64,000 bases of DNA from Ctenosaura bakeri (GCA_948474755.1 CAOLHI010001827.1:1-64000); one strand, 5' to 3'. Positions 47,170-58,738 are shown, counted from the first letter of the stretch. Translations and numbers: made by a program. Notes: generated from the sequence alone by a model not told the origin.

Positions 47170-50100
47170 AACTCCATTTGGGGCACATCTTCCTCCTGCA
47201 CACCCAGGAACACTGCGGCATAATACATGAACTTGTAGAATAACACACAAACCTGTTGCACTGATAGAGACCTCTGTTCTCAGCTGATGGAGCTGAAAGT
47301 GATATTTGAATGTGGACACAGAATATTGTGCTGTTCATAGAATCAATCCGCCATTAATGCAGAATGATTTATGTGCTATGTTTGGCAGATACTGTTGGAA
47401 AAGGCAGCCTTCCCCTTGTCATCTTTCCTTGTCAATTTTCATATTTGATTAGTGCCTTGGAGGCTCTTTCCTTTTCATGTTCTGCCTCTTCCTTTCTCCT
47501 CTCTTGCCAGAAATTTTACATAAGAGAAAATGAACGCTGTGGCTTACATGTATCTGTTGGTTTTGAAATGTGTCCACTTGGCTCCTTAGAGAACTAAAGC
47601 TTTTACATTTTAAGCAGGACCTTTGCCTGACTTGATCCATCATTTCAAAACAAAAAGAAGCAAACATTAAAACGAAATAAAAGAAAGAAGTATTTCTGAA
47701 TGATGCAGTGTTTCCCAAACGGTTGTAATTGTTTTTCATGTCAATAATGCTTTGGCACTGTGTGTGTCAATTTTCTTTTATCAGTTCCTAAGAATAATAA
47801 ACAACTTCAGAAGGCTCTTCCAATATATTTTGATCCCTTCTCTTTTCAGTTGACTACATTGTGATCTTCCTAATGCCTTGTTGCATTTTCAAAGAAATGG
47901 TGATACTTTATGGTTAGTTATTTTGCAATACTGTTTTCACAGTGTCTCTTTGATGAAGTGGGGGGAGTGGATGGTACTGCTACATGTACTTTTGTGCTGC
48001 ACTTAAATTAAAGTTAAATTAACTTAAATGGTAACTTAAAATTAAATTTCTCCACTAAGACCAGCTGAATTCTACAGCCCATATAAATCTTATTATTAAA
48101 ATTATGTTTATGGAGTTCATTCTCCATCTGTACACCACACAGAACTTTTGTGCCGAGGTTTCCATTACTCCCTCGGTTGCTCAGTTTGTCATTTAGGAGC
48201 CACACAAAGATTCAGGAGCTGACACTGAATGGCAGCCAAAAAAGCCTTCTGTCAGTTAATGCCCTTTTCAGGATTGGCAGCTATTTCCAGTGTGTCAATA
48301 TTTCATCTTTTCCACAGCAACATGCCTGCACTCTCTGAGTTTCAATTTGGTGTACAATGCCTGGACGATCTTCCCTTATTTCCCTTTGAACTGAATGAGA
48401 CACTAGACCAGACACTTCCAACCTGTTGCTCTCCAGATGTGTTTTATTCATTCATTCATTTTATATTTTGCCATGGTTTCAACAGAAGGTCTTCTGTTGA
48501 AACTGTTTGAGATCTTCTGTTGACTACAACTCATTATTTCCAGCTAGCATGGCTTTTGGTTATGCTGACTGGAGTATATCACAGTTATAGCCCAATAGAT
48601 CTGAATGGCACCAATATAGAAGATCACAGAAGAAACTGGAAACACATCTCAGTATATTCAGTAGATGGTTGCTTAGTCTTCAGAGTCTATTTAGAATCAA
48701 AGTTCAGAAATTTCTGGTCCAGGATCTTTCATACCATTTACTGGACAACTGAAGAAGACCAAAATGTATTAGGCTTTTTGACTAATAAAAGACATCTTTT
48801 GAACATCTTGAAACATTGTCTCCAGTTTCTTCTATGGCTTTCACTGCATACTCCCCAGTTTCTGCTTCTTTCACCAGTATGGAGAGAACTAATCATGTTA
48901 TTGATCAGAGTATAAGCCCAATTAAATTGAAACCTGAGGTAGGATAAGACATCATCACAGCATAGTTGGAGGAAACATTCATCTATAATATACAGACAGT
49001 GTTAGTTACATCCCACACAAAAAAAAAATGAACATGCTTTCCCCAACTCTTTCCAACTATATTATTCTTTTCTAACCAACATCCTTGTGAAAGTAACTTA
49101 GGAATGCAAAAGTCCCCCCATTACTATATACAACAGACAACATATGAGAACAATTGGTATTGACTTTGGCACAAGAAACTCCTCCTGGACCAATTTGGAA
49201 ATTAAATGTCTCCCTTTTGAAAGATGAGGTCTTTCCAACACAAATGGGAAATGAGATCAGGGAGTTCTTTGAAATTAATTCACCCTCAGTTCCATCTATA
49301 AACATGCTAGAGGATACTTTTTAAAATATACATTAGAGAGGAAATAATTGCATACACAACTCATAAGAAGGCAAGAAGCACTCAGCAATTAACTGAAATA
49401 GAAGTTCAGGAAATGGAAACCATAGACAGCAATGCAGCGACATATTTTGCAAAGCTTCACAGACAAATACAGAGGCAGAAGTATAAAATTAATACAACTG
49501 ATGCAGCTAAATATGCATCTGCATTAATCCACAATAAAGGAAATACACAGGGAAGAGAGAGTGGATAGATTGCTACTATCCTCACAAAAGAACTATAAAA
49601 AATACAACGCCTATTCAACACTGTCTATACAGGACCAGCATCTGAAACACAGCCCCAAAGTTCTGGAAAATGAAGAAACTAGTTAGGGAGGAGTGACGAC
49701 TCTCACACAATGCAGTTCTCTTTCTCTTTCAAAAGCAGTCATGGGGGAATAGGTGGCAGGGGCCACATGAAAGCCCCAACCTGAGTGGCACAGTGCAGAG
49801 AAGGTGGTTTTAACACCTCTTCCCATGCTGCATCAGTAGTTCCAAATCAGAGCACCACAGTACTGTAGAGGGGAGATCTGAGGAGTGCTGAGAGCACAGC
49901 AAGCACTCCAATAAAGGAAAAACCAGGGAGTGTCAAGCCACAATAGCTCTCAACTGGCATGGTCCTGCATGAAAAGAGAAGTGTTGATCTCCCTTCCTAA
50001 GGCTATAGGTAACTAGATGCAACAGAAGCTGCTGAACAATACAGCAAGGAGTTTGCCCCTTATCTTTGTGATGTTTGGAAGATATGTTTCAGATGGGAAA

Positions 50101-51377
50101 TCCTTTAACTGGAGGTGCTTTGCTGCTAAATGGTAGAAAGCTTTCTGATATTCTAGTCTGTCAGTTGGCACATACATAATCTTGTCTGTCTGTCTGTCTA
50201 GCGAATTATCTATTTCTTATTTTATTCATTTGATTCCTCAGATCCTAAGGTCTTATGACAGCTAACAAATGTAATCAAAATTGTACATGAAAATATATAG
50301 TTAAAAACATAGTTACAAATGCCTAAAATCACACATCAAAACCACAAAGTACGTGGCTGGTTTCCTATTTATGTCTTATGCACAATGACAACACATACTT
50401 GGCTGAAGTTTACAAAAGTGGAGTTTCACATGTGGTATCAATGTGTGTCATTCTACATTTTGCATTGCTTGCATGATTGCGCATGACTACACATCGTGAA
50501 TTGCCTATTGGCTCTGCAACATCACAATTGTGCAACCAGGTGACATAAAGCAACCAGAGCATAACTCTGTGAGCACAAAATTGTGCTACACCCTCCTGAT
50601 GAAGCATTTCAGCCTAATATTACAGCATCCAAAATAGTAAGTTACAAGCATCTGCTAAAATACATAAATCAAACAGCAAAAACAAGTTGATGAAATTAAA
50701 GTGTATACACATTTGTTTGTAAGCTATGGGCTATAAAAACTGGAGAAACAAGGGAGAAGACCCACTGGCTACAGTGTGGGACCCAGTCTTCTCTTCCATA
50801 CCAAGAAGCAAAGCAAGCCAAGAAAAAGATCAGCCTGGCCAATAGATAGAAGATGAGCAGGTTCAGCTGGCTTTGCTCCTTTTTATCTGCCCAAACTGGG
50901 ATTTCTGTAAGTGAGAAAAAGACCATGCTTCATCACAAGAAACAGACTTATGTTTAGAATGATATCCCCACATGCCAGCCTAATTCCTAATACAAAACTA
51001 TTAGACATGCCAAGAGTGACTAGAGGAAATGTGTAGCTCCCAGCTCCCAATTTTGTGGCCCCCAAATTCCTTCTGGTGACTACTAAAGTTTACCTTGCAA
51101 GTTTATTAAGAATGCCCATTTTCAAGCAGTTTTTCATTTGAAAACAGGCCAAATTGATCGCCTACCCATACCAGACCTCTCCCAATGAAAAAACGAGGGG
51201 AAAAGTAGTCAAAATGGTGCATCACAGTAAAGCAGTGTCACCTCCAGTGCAACCAAACACTGTGGTGCACCTGATGGAGGGTCTTAGAGGCAAAAATGGT
51301 GTCCAGGACGGTGGTGGATTCCATTTCACTGGAGGTCTTTAAACGGAGTTTGAATGGTCATTTTTCGGGAGTTCTTT
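47170..51377. other. No gene recognised in about 4.2 kb
   Basis: The longest unassigned stretch. It contains (GTCT)4 at about 50183-50199 and a 131-codon ORF (48520-48915) with no family similarity, no exon borders and no start context. A moderately GC-rich piece at 49700-50010 has no termini. Words like ATTGTGCAACCAGG near 50527 recall the 21.6-kb inverted repeat. Confidence 0.45.
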
Positions 51378-51382
51378 CATTG

Positions 51383-51847
51383 GCCCTTTCCGCATGCGGT
51401 GAGGGAAATGCTCCCTGCCGCTACTCACCAGCTTTTTGGTGGGTCCAGGTGAGTCCGTCGGGATGAGGAGCAGTGCGAGCTCATCGCTCCGCAGTGCTCC
51501 GGCATCCAAAATGGCAGCTTCCGGTTGGGAGAGGCTCTCCACCAACCAGAGAAGCTCGCCAGCTGAAAGCCCACCCCCGGCAGATCTGCAGGCACGCACT
51601 AGTGCGCGCCTGCAAATCTGCACCGGAGCGCAGGGACGGAGCGACACGGGGTTGCACACTCCGTACTTTCTAAAAACCTCTTAAAAGAGGTTTTTAAAAA
51701 GCATGCTGCACGACCAGTTCCGGTCACTCCGGAGTGGACTGAGGTGGGGAACTACGAAAAGTAGTCCACCCCAGTCCACTCCACGGTGCAGAAGACCTCC
51801 GTTGGAGGTTGCTCTGCACCGTTTTAATAGGTCCGTGCAGAAAGGAC
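51383..51847 (+). mobile_element. GC-rich MITE, long class (465 bp), exact target duplication
   Basis: Termini GCCCTTTCCGCATG and GTGCAGAAAGGAC. The duplication CATTG is exact (51378-51382 and 51848-51852), the best of the long class. Interior: CGCTACTCACC, CCAAAATGGCAGCTTCCGG (the YY1-like site with one change) and a self-complementary AAACCTCTTAAAAGAGGTTT (51675-51694). Confidence 0.9.
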
Positions 51848-51852
51848 CATTG

Positions 51853-52756
51853 TGTCTTCTAGCATAACAGGGCCTGGACAAGAGGGCACTTTCAGTACCT
51901 TCCAACTGTATGATTCTATGCAAAGTGGGTCCCATCCCTCTCTGTTGCTCACCCATGTCCTAGGCATACAGGCTTTCCGGACATTCTGGGACCCCGAAGC
52001 TCCTTTCATTCTATATTTCATCCCCTTTCACAGAATGAGGAAAAGATTCTGCCTTCACGACTTCTGTACTCCCAATAAGTATCAGCTCTTAGCTGATGCT
52101 ATTTGCAATGTTTTTAAATGGCACAATAAATACCAATACATCTTTAATGTCATGTCATAGTCTGCTAAACTTGAAGAAGAGTTTGCAAGCTCTCCAACTA
52201 TACTCTAAATTGGCAATAACTGGCAATCTTAATAACTTGGAGGTCCCCAGAAACATCCAGTACCTGTCAGGGAAGAAAAGTGATACCTAGGAATAGTAGC
52301 TGAGATCCTCAGAGTGCTCCTGTCTGAGCATTGTCAGTCATGGGAAAATCCTGTCAGAAAATGTGGGGAGGCTATTTTAACCAATTTCCTGTCCACTCCT
52401 TGCACCTTAGGGTGGATGACGCATTCATTTGATTCAAATTTTGATCCTCATCCTGTCAGATAAGCAATAACCTAGAAGAAGTACCTTAATCTAGGATGTT
52501 TTCTGACCCCACTGAGAATCCCAATGTGTTGCAGGAAATAAAAATGCCCTAAGTTCACAGAACTGTTTGTGTGGTGCAGAATTAAGGGTATTCCACAATT
52601 CACAAACATCCTAAGTCAGTAAACACAGGCTCACAGTGATGGAACATTTGTTCTGAGTAGCTGTCAGCCCTTCTTGCTTTCAAAAATTTTACAAAAACAG
52701 AACCAACATATATGTGATAGATTTATTGGCACAATTTTTGTCCCAGCTGCTTTTTG
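51853..52756. other. No gene recognised
   Basis: Nothing beyond chance ORFs is seen. Confidence 0.5.
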
Positions 52757-52816
<60 letters not shown>

Positions 52817-52825
52817 TTTTTTTTT
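52757..52825. repeat. (CTTT)n microsatellite ending in a T run
   Basis: About 15 CTTT units followed by about 10 T. The minus-strand KKER repeats in the overlapping ORF come from this tract. Confidence 0.95.
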
Positions 52826-53656
52826 GGAACAACCTTGATGTAGCAGGTGGCTGAAATTTGGGCACACTATTTATAACTGTTTGAGTGACAATGTCATAAA
52901 ATGCCTACCTGTGTGAATTCAGCAACAAAGCATGACTCTGGAGAACGTACATCTTGCCTTACTTGATGAGGGTCAATGCAAAGTAAATTACTGAATAACT
53001 TTTTCCTTAAGCAGAGCTTGGACTGGAATGCAGTTACATATCAGTATTGACATTTTTCAATAATTTGACATGCAGTTTGCAAGGCATAAATATGTAATAA
53101 TACGTCTATATTGGACGACAAAAGCAAGAAGCTACATATGAAATTTGGTGGGGACATTAAAAAAAAACGGTGCAGTAATGAAACAACAAAATTTATTACT
53201 GGAAACACAAGTAACTGAGCAAAAGCAAACCTGACAGATTTGTGAATGCCTTCAGAGGCAAGGTGGATCCTATGAAATAATGGGGAGAGGGGCAAGAAGA
53301 AAGGAATTATCAAAAATATCACCCTTTTACCATAGTTATTTGCCATAGTTACATAGTTGTTAGAATAGGGAAAATTAGGGATGACCCAGATCATGAGAAA
53401 CTCTGGACTAAGGTGGCCTTGCCTACAGGTTAAAGTTTTGTGTGTGTGTGTGTAGAAGGGATGAAAATCATTCAGTTCTCCAGATGTGAGGTAGGGAATC
53501 CTTTCCCTGGGCTGGCCACTGAAGCAGTAGGCTTCACTTCGCTCCACTCAAGGAAGATAAATATACTCCTCTTAGAGCTTACCCAACATTTAGACCTTAA
53601 CTGCCTCCACATCCTCCCACCCTATATTTGCATGTTTTATATGGAGATGCAATTAA
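52826..53656. other. No gene recognised
   Basis: A 168-codon minus-strand ORF (53041-53547) has no similarity I recognise. A short GT run is at about 53438-53452. Confidence 0.45.
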
Positions 53657-53661
53657 CCATG

Positions 53662-53861
53662 ACCATTTTCACACTAGACTGTTAATAGTGCTATTATTCC
53701 ACTTTCAACATCCTATGGAATCCAGGGGTTTGCAGTTTAGGTAGGGGCTTTTAGAAGTTTCAGCCAGAGAGCTCTTTGGCCTCAGTAAACGACAAGCACC
53801 AGGATCCCATAGGATGTTGAAAGTGCGATAATAGCACTATAACAGTCTAATGGGAAATGGC
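53662..53861. mobile_element. Palindromic MITE, short class (200 bp)
   Basis: Termini ACCATTTTCACACTAGACTG and CAGTCTAATGGGAAATGGC. The duplication CCATG is exact (53657-53661 and 53862-53866). The centre carries CCAGAGAGCTCTTTGGC, a word of the longer 'GAGCTCTCTGG' family, so this copy bridges the two. Confidence 0.88.
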
Positions 53862-54224
53862 CCATGTTTGTTTTATATGGTCACAACACTAGAAGCATGG
53901 CATGGAGCAAGATCCATGTGGAAAGAAGGTCCTGAAAAGCCCTTCATTCCACATGAAGGTGGTCAGGCCCAATTTTGAATTCCAAGTGACATCCTCATTG
54001 TAAACCCAGGTGGAAGGGGGAAAAAATGTAGTGACTATGCATCCACGTAGATTCCTCTGCTGTCACTCTTTGATTCTTCCTCAACAGGCTTTTCTATTAG
54101 ATACAGGAAGGTTATCTGATTCCTTGATCTATACCTCATGATGACCCTGCACTTATATAATAATTTAAAACAGTAACATTATGGCTTTTTTTTTTTCCCG
54201 TTCCAAGGTGTGTAATCACTTTTT

Positions 54225-54406
54225 CTGCCTGAGTCAGCCTCTCGTCACCAGGCTTGCAATAAGTGATTAGGTAACAAACACCAAGTGCTGTAGATTATAT
54301 TTCAGAAGACGGAACTGGCAAAACCACCTCTTAGTATTACTTACCTAAGAAAATCCTGTGAAATTCATGGAGTTGCTAGCAATTTGAAGGCACATACACA
54401 CACAAG
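54225..54406 (+). mobile_element. tRNA-derived SINE, decayed
   Basis: The 3' half is readable: GGCAAAACCACCTCTTAGTA, TACCTAAGAAAATCCTGTGA, then a GTTGCTAGCAATTTGAAGG-type end and an ACATACACACACA tail. The promoter half is eroded. Confidence 0.65.
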
Positions 54407-54511
54407 TTAGAGTTTCTTCTGAACTGATGCTTCCTAGGCTGTTCTGACCTCAGCTGAAACCCATTGTGAATTTAACCCAGATATATAATGCATACCATCA
54501 AATTCATAGAA

Positions 54512-54850
54512 TCACAGAATTGGAAGAGACCACCAGGGCCACAGAGTTCAACCTCTGTTATACAGGAATATACAACCAAAGCATTCCCTACAGATGGCAA
54601 TCCAGCCTCTGTTTAAAAACCTCCAAAGAAGGAGGCCACACCACACTCCCAGGTAGCGTATTCCAATGTCAAACTGCTGTTACCATCAGGAAGTTCTTCT
54701 AATTTCTAGGTGTAATTTCTTTTCCTGTAGCTTGAAGTCATTGCTCTCTGTCCTAATCTCTGGAGCAGCAGAAAACATGCTTGCTCCATCTTCAATATGA
54801 CATCCCTTCAAATATTTAAACATGGTGTTTGCGGAGCCCTCTCTAGTGTA
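54512..54850 (-). mobile_element. CR1 LINE, 3' end
   Basis: The + strand begins ATTCATAGAATCACAGAATT, the reverse complement of a CR1 3' terminus. The minus-strand translation then has NTMFKYLKGCHIEDG, FSAAPEIRTESNDFKLQEKK and LHLEIRRTS, with a PPSLEVFKQRLDCHL-like segment in another frame, as in the C-terminus of CR1 ORF2. It is truncated at its 5' side near 54850 and broken by a frameshift. Confidence 0.88.
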
Positions 54851-55922
54851 GCAGCACAGGTATGACAGCAACATAACTCTGCACTTCTTCTGAACCATAG
54901 ATTGTGCTGGGTAGCACTGGGCACAGGCAGCAGAAGGGGGCACCTGCACTCTCTCATCCCAGGGCCAAATTGCAGGATGTATCCCAAGGCTTAGGGTGCA
55001 GTTGCGCCTGGCACACATCTCAGGGGGGCAGTGTAAGTGTGCATTGGCAGAAGCTCATGCACTAGCTCTTCTTCTCCACTTATACCTCCTAACCAGCAGT
55101 ACCACTTTGTTTGTGTGTATGTGTGTTAGTGAGAGAGATGAGCCTGGGAGATTTGTTCTGCCTATCACAAATCCTAGCTCTTCCTGCCTCCATTCCATGA
55201 ATGACCAGTGGCCTGCAGAGGTATTCAGGAAGCTGAGCCAATACAATCCTGCTGAACATCCCTATTTGTGTTTGCATAGTAGATATCTGTTCATATCATC
55301 ACACAAATGCAAGGTTTGAGCAACTGTCTAAGTTATACTTTCTACCCAAAACCTGGCAAGAACAACCAGAGAGGTGAAGGATTAAAGCAGCCTCCTGCCA
55401 CTTCCTATCTCCCAAGCCTCAAAAGACCATTGCTGGAAGCCCACACTGGAAACACTCAGGCACCTGAGATGGGACATAGCTTAGCCAAGAATGTAGCCGG
55501 CCAGAGGGCTGCGCAGGGCTGGGTAGGATGGCAGATGAACTCTGTCTGGCAAACTCCTTCCCCAGAAGGCTGAGGTGCCGCATCGAGAGGGAAGCAAAAG
55601 AAGGGGCAAATCCTCTCTTGCCCCACACAAAACTTGCCTATTTTTCCCCCTCTTTTGGGTTTCCTGATCCAGGCTTTGATTCAGGAGGAAGAACTGTAGT
55701 TCAAGTGTCTGCAGTCGGTCAGTTATATAAAACAGTAAAGTTATGTCCCTTATGGAAATAATGCCATTAACCTAAAGAATTGTGGACAGCCAGTCCCATC
55801 TTGGTGGTGAGCTTGCAGCTCCACTTGCCTGGCCATATGGGGGAAACAAGAGGGGTAGAGGTCAGTGAGTTGGTGTCAAGTGAAGCCCTCTTGTTGCAGC
55901 CCATCGTGTTGCAGCCTATCAC
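54851..55922. other. No gene recognised
   Basis: No similarity to LINE reverse transcriptase is visible between the two CR1 pieces on this strand. The region is moderately GC-rich with chance ORFs. Confidence 0.45.
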
Positions 55923-56049
55923 CTGTGCCGACCATGTCCAGCTGCCGCACCACCTTTGGAATAAGCTTCTTTGTGATGATATTGCCTTGTTCATCAGTAA
56001 ATTGTTCTTCAGTTACTTGTTCCCCAAGAATATCCAGCACTTCGTTACC
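55923..56049 (-). pseudogene. Ankyrin-like exon fragment (C-terminal regulatory region)
   Basis: The minus strand codes 42 residues beginning GNEVLDILGEQ and continuing VTEEQFTDEQGNIITKK and KVVRQLDM. This matches, from memory, the C-terminal tail of ankyrin-1, including the small muscle isoform (GNE..N.PGEQ, VTEEQFTDEQGNIVTKK, KVVRQ). Ankyrins link membrane proteins to spectrin; the small isoform links sarcoplasmic reticulum to obscurin. A possible acceptor (TTTCTTTCGACAAACACAG) precedes GGTAAC, and a possible donor CAG/GTGATA follows at 55923/55922. The same frame also stays open upstream as far as a TAG about 60 bp away, so an unspliced retrocopy is possible too. The change of Arg to Pro (KKLIPKVV) and the lack of other exons nearby suggest a relic, but a real exon of a large gene is not excluded. 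Confidence 0.6.
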
Positions 56050-56106
56050 CTGTGTTTGTCGAAAGAAACTGTTGTCGGTCTCCTTCACCCACTGGGTCAG
56101 GCCTTG

Positions 56107-56555
56107 CTACCTCCCAGGCTGGAGCCCCAAATCCCTGTGTGGTGGGGGGCTCTCCCTCTCCTCTGTCAAGTCAATCCACATTTGCTCTGGCCTCTCTTGC
56201 TCCCAACCCTGCATTTTGTAGCACACCGCCTGCCACAGCAGTGATGAATGACACTCCTTTGGGCAGGTCCAGATCTGGGCAGGGTGGAGAGGAAGGAGTT
56301 CCCCATGGCCCACTTGCCCAGCCTGTCTTTGCCCTTGTCTATGATGCAACTGACCATGGACAACTCTGTGATGCGGGCCTGCATCCTCTGTTGGCCTTGC
56401 TCCTGCTCTAGCATGTCCATCAGGTCATTCATGGCATAAAAGTCCACTGTGTCATCCTCAGCCAGGTCCACAGAGCCCAGCAGATCAGAGCCATGCAAGT
56501 CCTCCAGGAGCTGCCCCAGAAAGCAGCTTTCACTCATGGCATCTGAGTCCTCAGC
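56107..56555 (-). other. Open acidic segment between LTR and ankyrin fragment
   Basis: From the LTR edge the minus strand stays open for about 130 codons: AEDSDAMSESCFLGQLLEDL, DLAEDDTVDFYAMNDLMDML, EQEQGQQRMQARITEL and more. It is acidic and helix-prone, without a family I recognise. A second frame is open across 56349-56107 and, through one TAG, joins the frame of the ankyrin fragment. It may be part of the same captured or relic gene, or gag-like sequence. No start or splice site decides. Confidence 0.3.
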
Positions 56556-57162
56556 TGTCAGGATCCAAGGCGTTGGCAGTAAGGGCTGACTGGAAAAGGT
56601 GCCAGGGCTGGCCAAAGGATGGGCACTAGGTCAGGAAGCCAAGGGTCAAGGCACAACAACAGTCCAAGGCAGCAGTCCTTCAGGTAGCAAGAATCCACAG
56701 GGCCAAAGACAAGAAGCAGGTCCAGGAGACAGGCAGCAGGTCAAAACACAATGAGAGTTCAAGGCAACAGGAGCCTTCCAGGCAACAGACATACACAGGC
56801 CAAAAGCAAAAGGCAGGTCCAAGGAACAGGCAGAAGGTCAAGGCACAACAAGGGTTCAAGGCAGCAAAAGCCTACCAGGCAACAAGAGTCCACAAGGCCA
56901 GAGGCAAGAGGCAGGTCCAGAAAACAGGCAGGGGTCCAAGTCCAGAGCTCAGCAATAAGCAAGGTCAGGACCACTGGAGAGTCAGAAGAGGTTACAGGCA
57001 GCACTGAAAACCATGTTGCTGTAGCAAAGGCTGCAGAGTAACCCCAGTTCTTATCTAGCTGGCTGTTGTTTGTTCCAACTGCCCTGCATCAGAGCAACCA
57101 GCTGGGTCTGAGGTACTGGGCAGGATCCTGCAAGGACTTAACCACAGACCAGAACCCTTACA
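56556..57162 (-). mobile_element. Solo LTR (607 bp) with internal tandem repeats
   Basis: Read on the minus strand it starts TGTAAGGGTTCTGG and ends GGATCCTGACA (TG...CA). The flanks are GCCGA (57167-57163) and GCTGA (56555-56551), a 5-bp duplication with one change. Three 95-97-bp repeats fill its second half. A TAGATAAG at about 57051-57058 could serve as a weak TATA. No internal region is recognised beyond the edges, which favours a solo LTR. Confidence 0.65.
56646..56934. repeat. Three tandem 95-97-bp repeats inside the LTR
   Basis: Units 56646-56740, 56741-56837 and 56838-56934. Each starts TCAAGGCACAACAA or a variant and ends with GGCAGGTCCA..AACAGGCAG. They are diverged from one another. 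Tandem repeats in LTRs often hold enhancer sites; that is not shown here. Confidence 0.85.
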
Positions 57163-57224
57163 TCGGCTTTGCTGCACTCAAGGGAGGAGTCTTTGGCAGA
57201 CACCAGTGAGGCCCTTTTCAATAG

Positions 57225-58290
57225 TATAGAAATCCTTGACTTATAATGTTACTCCACCTCCTTTCCTGTTTGGTCTGTTTCTCTTAAATAGGTTATTCCA
57301 CTCTATTACTACCTTCCAATCATCAGACTCATCCCACCAGGTTTCAGTGATGCCTTTTATATCATATTTGCTTTGATGTGTTAGGAGTTCAAGTTCATGT
57401 TGTTTATTTCTCATGCACTGTGCATTAACATAGAGATATCTCAAACCATAAGCCATTTCCCATAGGTAATTATTTAAAGGTTTTTTTCCCTCTCATTGTT
57501 GATTTCTTGGACTTTTTACCCAGTGCTCCCCATAACATTGAGACATTATCTCCAGCACTTGATGAATTCCTGCCTTCAAGAATACTGTCTCCACCCCCAA
57601 CATATCTCAGTTTAAAGCCCTCCTGATCAGATTTGTGAGACTTTTAGCAAAAACCTTTCTGCCAAATGTGGAAAGTCCATCTTCATTAAACCATACACCA
57701 TGGTAAAAGAAGCCACACCATTCCCAGTGGTACCATCTGCAGAGCCAGTTATTCACCTCCACTGTTATTCTCTCCATTCCTTGGTCATGTCCTTCAACTG
57801 GAGGGAGAAACGAACTGACAACTATTGCATCAAGGTCCTTCAGCTTCCTACACAGAACCTCATAATACTCTATGATATCCTGAAGGCTATGTCTTGCAGT
57901 GTCATTGGTTCCTATGTGGACCAAAAGGAAGCGATAATGTTCACTGGGTTTGAGTCTTGTCAGCTACTCTGTTATATTCTGGATTTTTGCCCCAGGGAGA
58001 CAGCACACCTCTTGAGGCATCCTGTCATGTGTGCAAACCACTGCTTCTGCTCCCCTCAGTAGGGAGTCCACTACCAGTACCACACTTCTCCTCTGGGGAA
58101 TGGTGGGGGCCATTCCATGTGCTGAATCTTCCAGGGTCACCTGCACATTCTCTGAGGAATGACACTGTTGCTCTTATTTCGTTTTCCTCATCATCACTGG
58201 TAAGTGAGAAAGATTCAAATTGAGTCTTTAGCTCTAAACTCACCCTGTCAAATTGTCCTACTTTGGCATAGACACGCACAACTGATCCTC
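57225..58290 (-). mobile_element. CR1 LINE, 5' part: ORF1 esterase domain and start of ORF2 endonuclease
   Basis: Read leftward from 58290. First comes the ORF1 region with VVDSLLRGAEAVVC and REVCCLPGAKI-like text (58146-57964), which holds the GDSL-type nucleophile motif with Gly changed to Val. Then HIGTNDTARHSLQDI and the esterase end GRKVFAKSLTNLIRRALN (57924-57607). Then a spacer, then the ORF2 apurinic endonuclease start LRYLYVNAQCMRNKQHELEL, DIKGITETWWDESDDW and RKGGGVTL (57456-57241). ORF1 is frameshifted. A stop replaces the Tyr after GGGVTL and similarity ends near 57225. Retaining the 5' end but lacking the 3' end is the reverse of usual CR1 truncation. Confidence 0.88.
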
Positions 58291-58733
58291 ATTTTTCAGT
58301 TGCATTTAAAATCTCCCAGTTTCTCTCTTTTTCTCCTACTTTTTCCCATTGTCCGCAGCTTATTTCAATGGCCAGAAACTGAGTTCAAAATGCAGAAGTA
58401 GTTTGCACTGTTAACTTAGTGTGGGGAGAAGAGAGGGGCAGAACTTTGCCCTTCCCAATAGGCTGCTGTTGGTAACCAAGAAGTCAGAATTAGGAGGAGG
58501 AGGAGGAGGAGAAGGAGAAGAAAGCCAAAGCTTTAGAACATGTGTCAAAACCTTTATTTTGGAGAACTGGAAATATAGAAAGATCTTTAACCAGATATTT
58601 TGGCTGCCATAACATCTTCCAACCTGCATAGAAGTAAGATAAGGATCTGCGAAGCCTGGAAGCATTTTCCACAAATTTAATCTAAGTTTTAGAGGGAAAA
58701 ATACCCCATGATTTTCCCAATAATTCTATAGAA
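58291..58733. repeat. No gene; short GGA microsatellite
   Basis: (GGA)n with GAAGGAGAAG at about 58493-58521. Otherwise nothing is seen. Confidence 0.6.
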
Positions 58734-58738
58734 AGAGA

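Noticed and set aside
48520..48915. 131-codon ORF as a small gene
   Set aside because: Length is within chance for this span. There is no recognised motif, splice context or start context, and the hydrophobic stretches are unspecific.
51339..51659. 106-codon minus-strand ORF
   Set aside because: Inside the MITE at 51383-51847; not conserved as a frame in the other copies.
52664..52867. ORF with KKER repeats
   Set aside because: Translation of the CTTT microsatellite.
53041..53547. 168-codon minus-strand ORF as a gene
   Set aside because: No family similarity that I recognise. It is low in charged residues with scattered hydrophobic runs, and no exon borders are seen. Kept only as an unassigned stretch.
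55767..56411. Plus-strand ORFs of 118-154 codons over the ankyrin fragment
   Set aside because: They are antisense shadows. The similarity to ankyrin is on the minus strand only.
56646..56934. CRISPR-like array
   Set aside because: The three units are adjacent, diverged and without unique spacers, and the DNA is eukaryotic.
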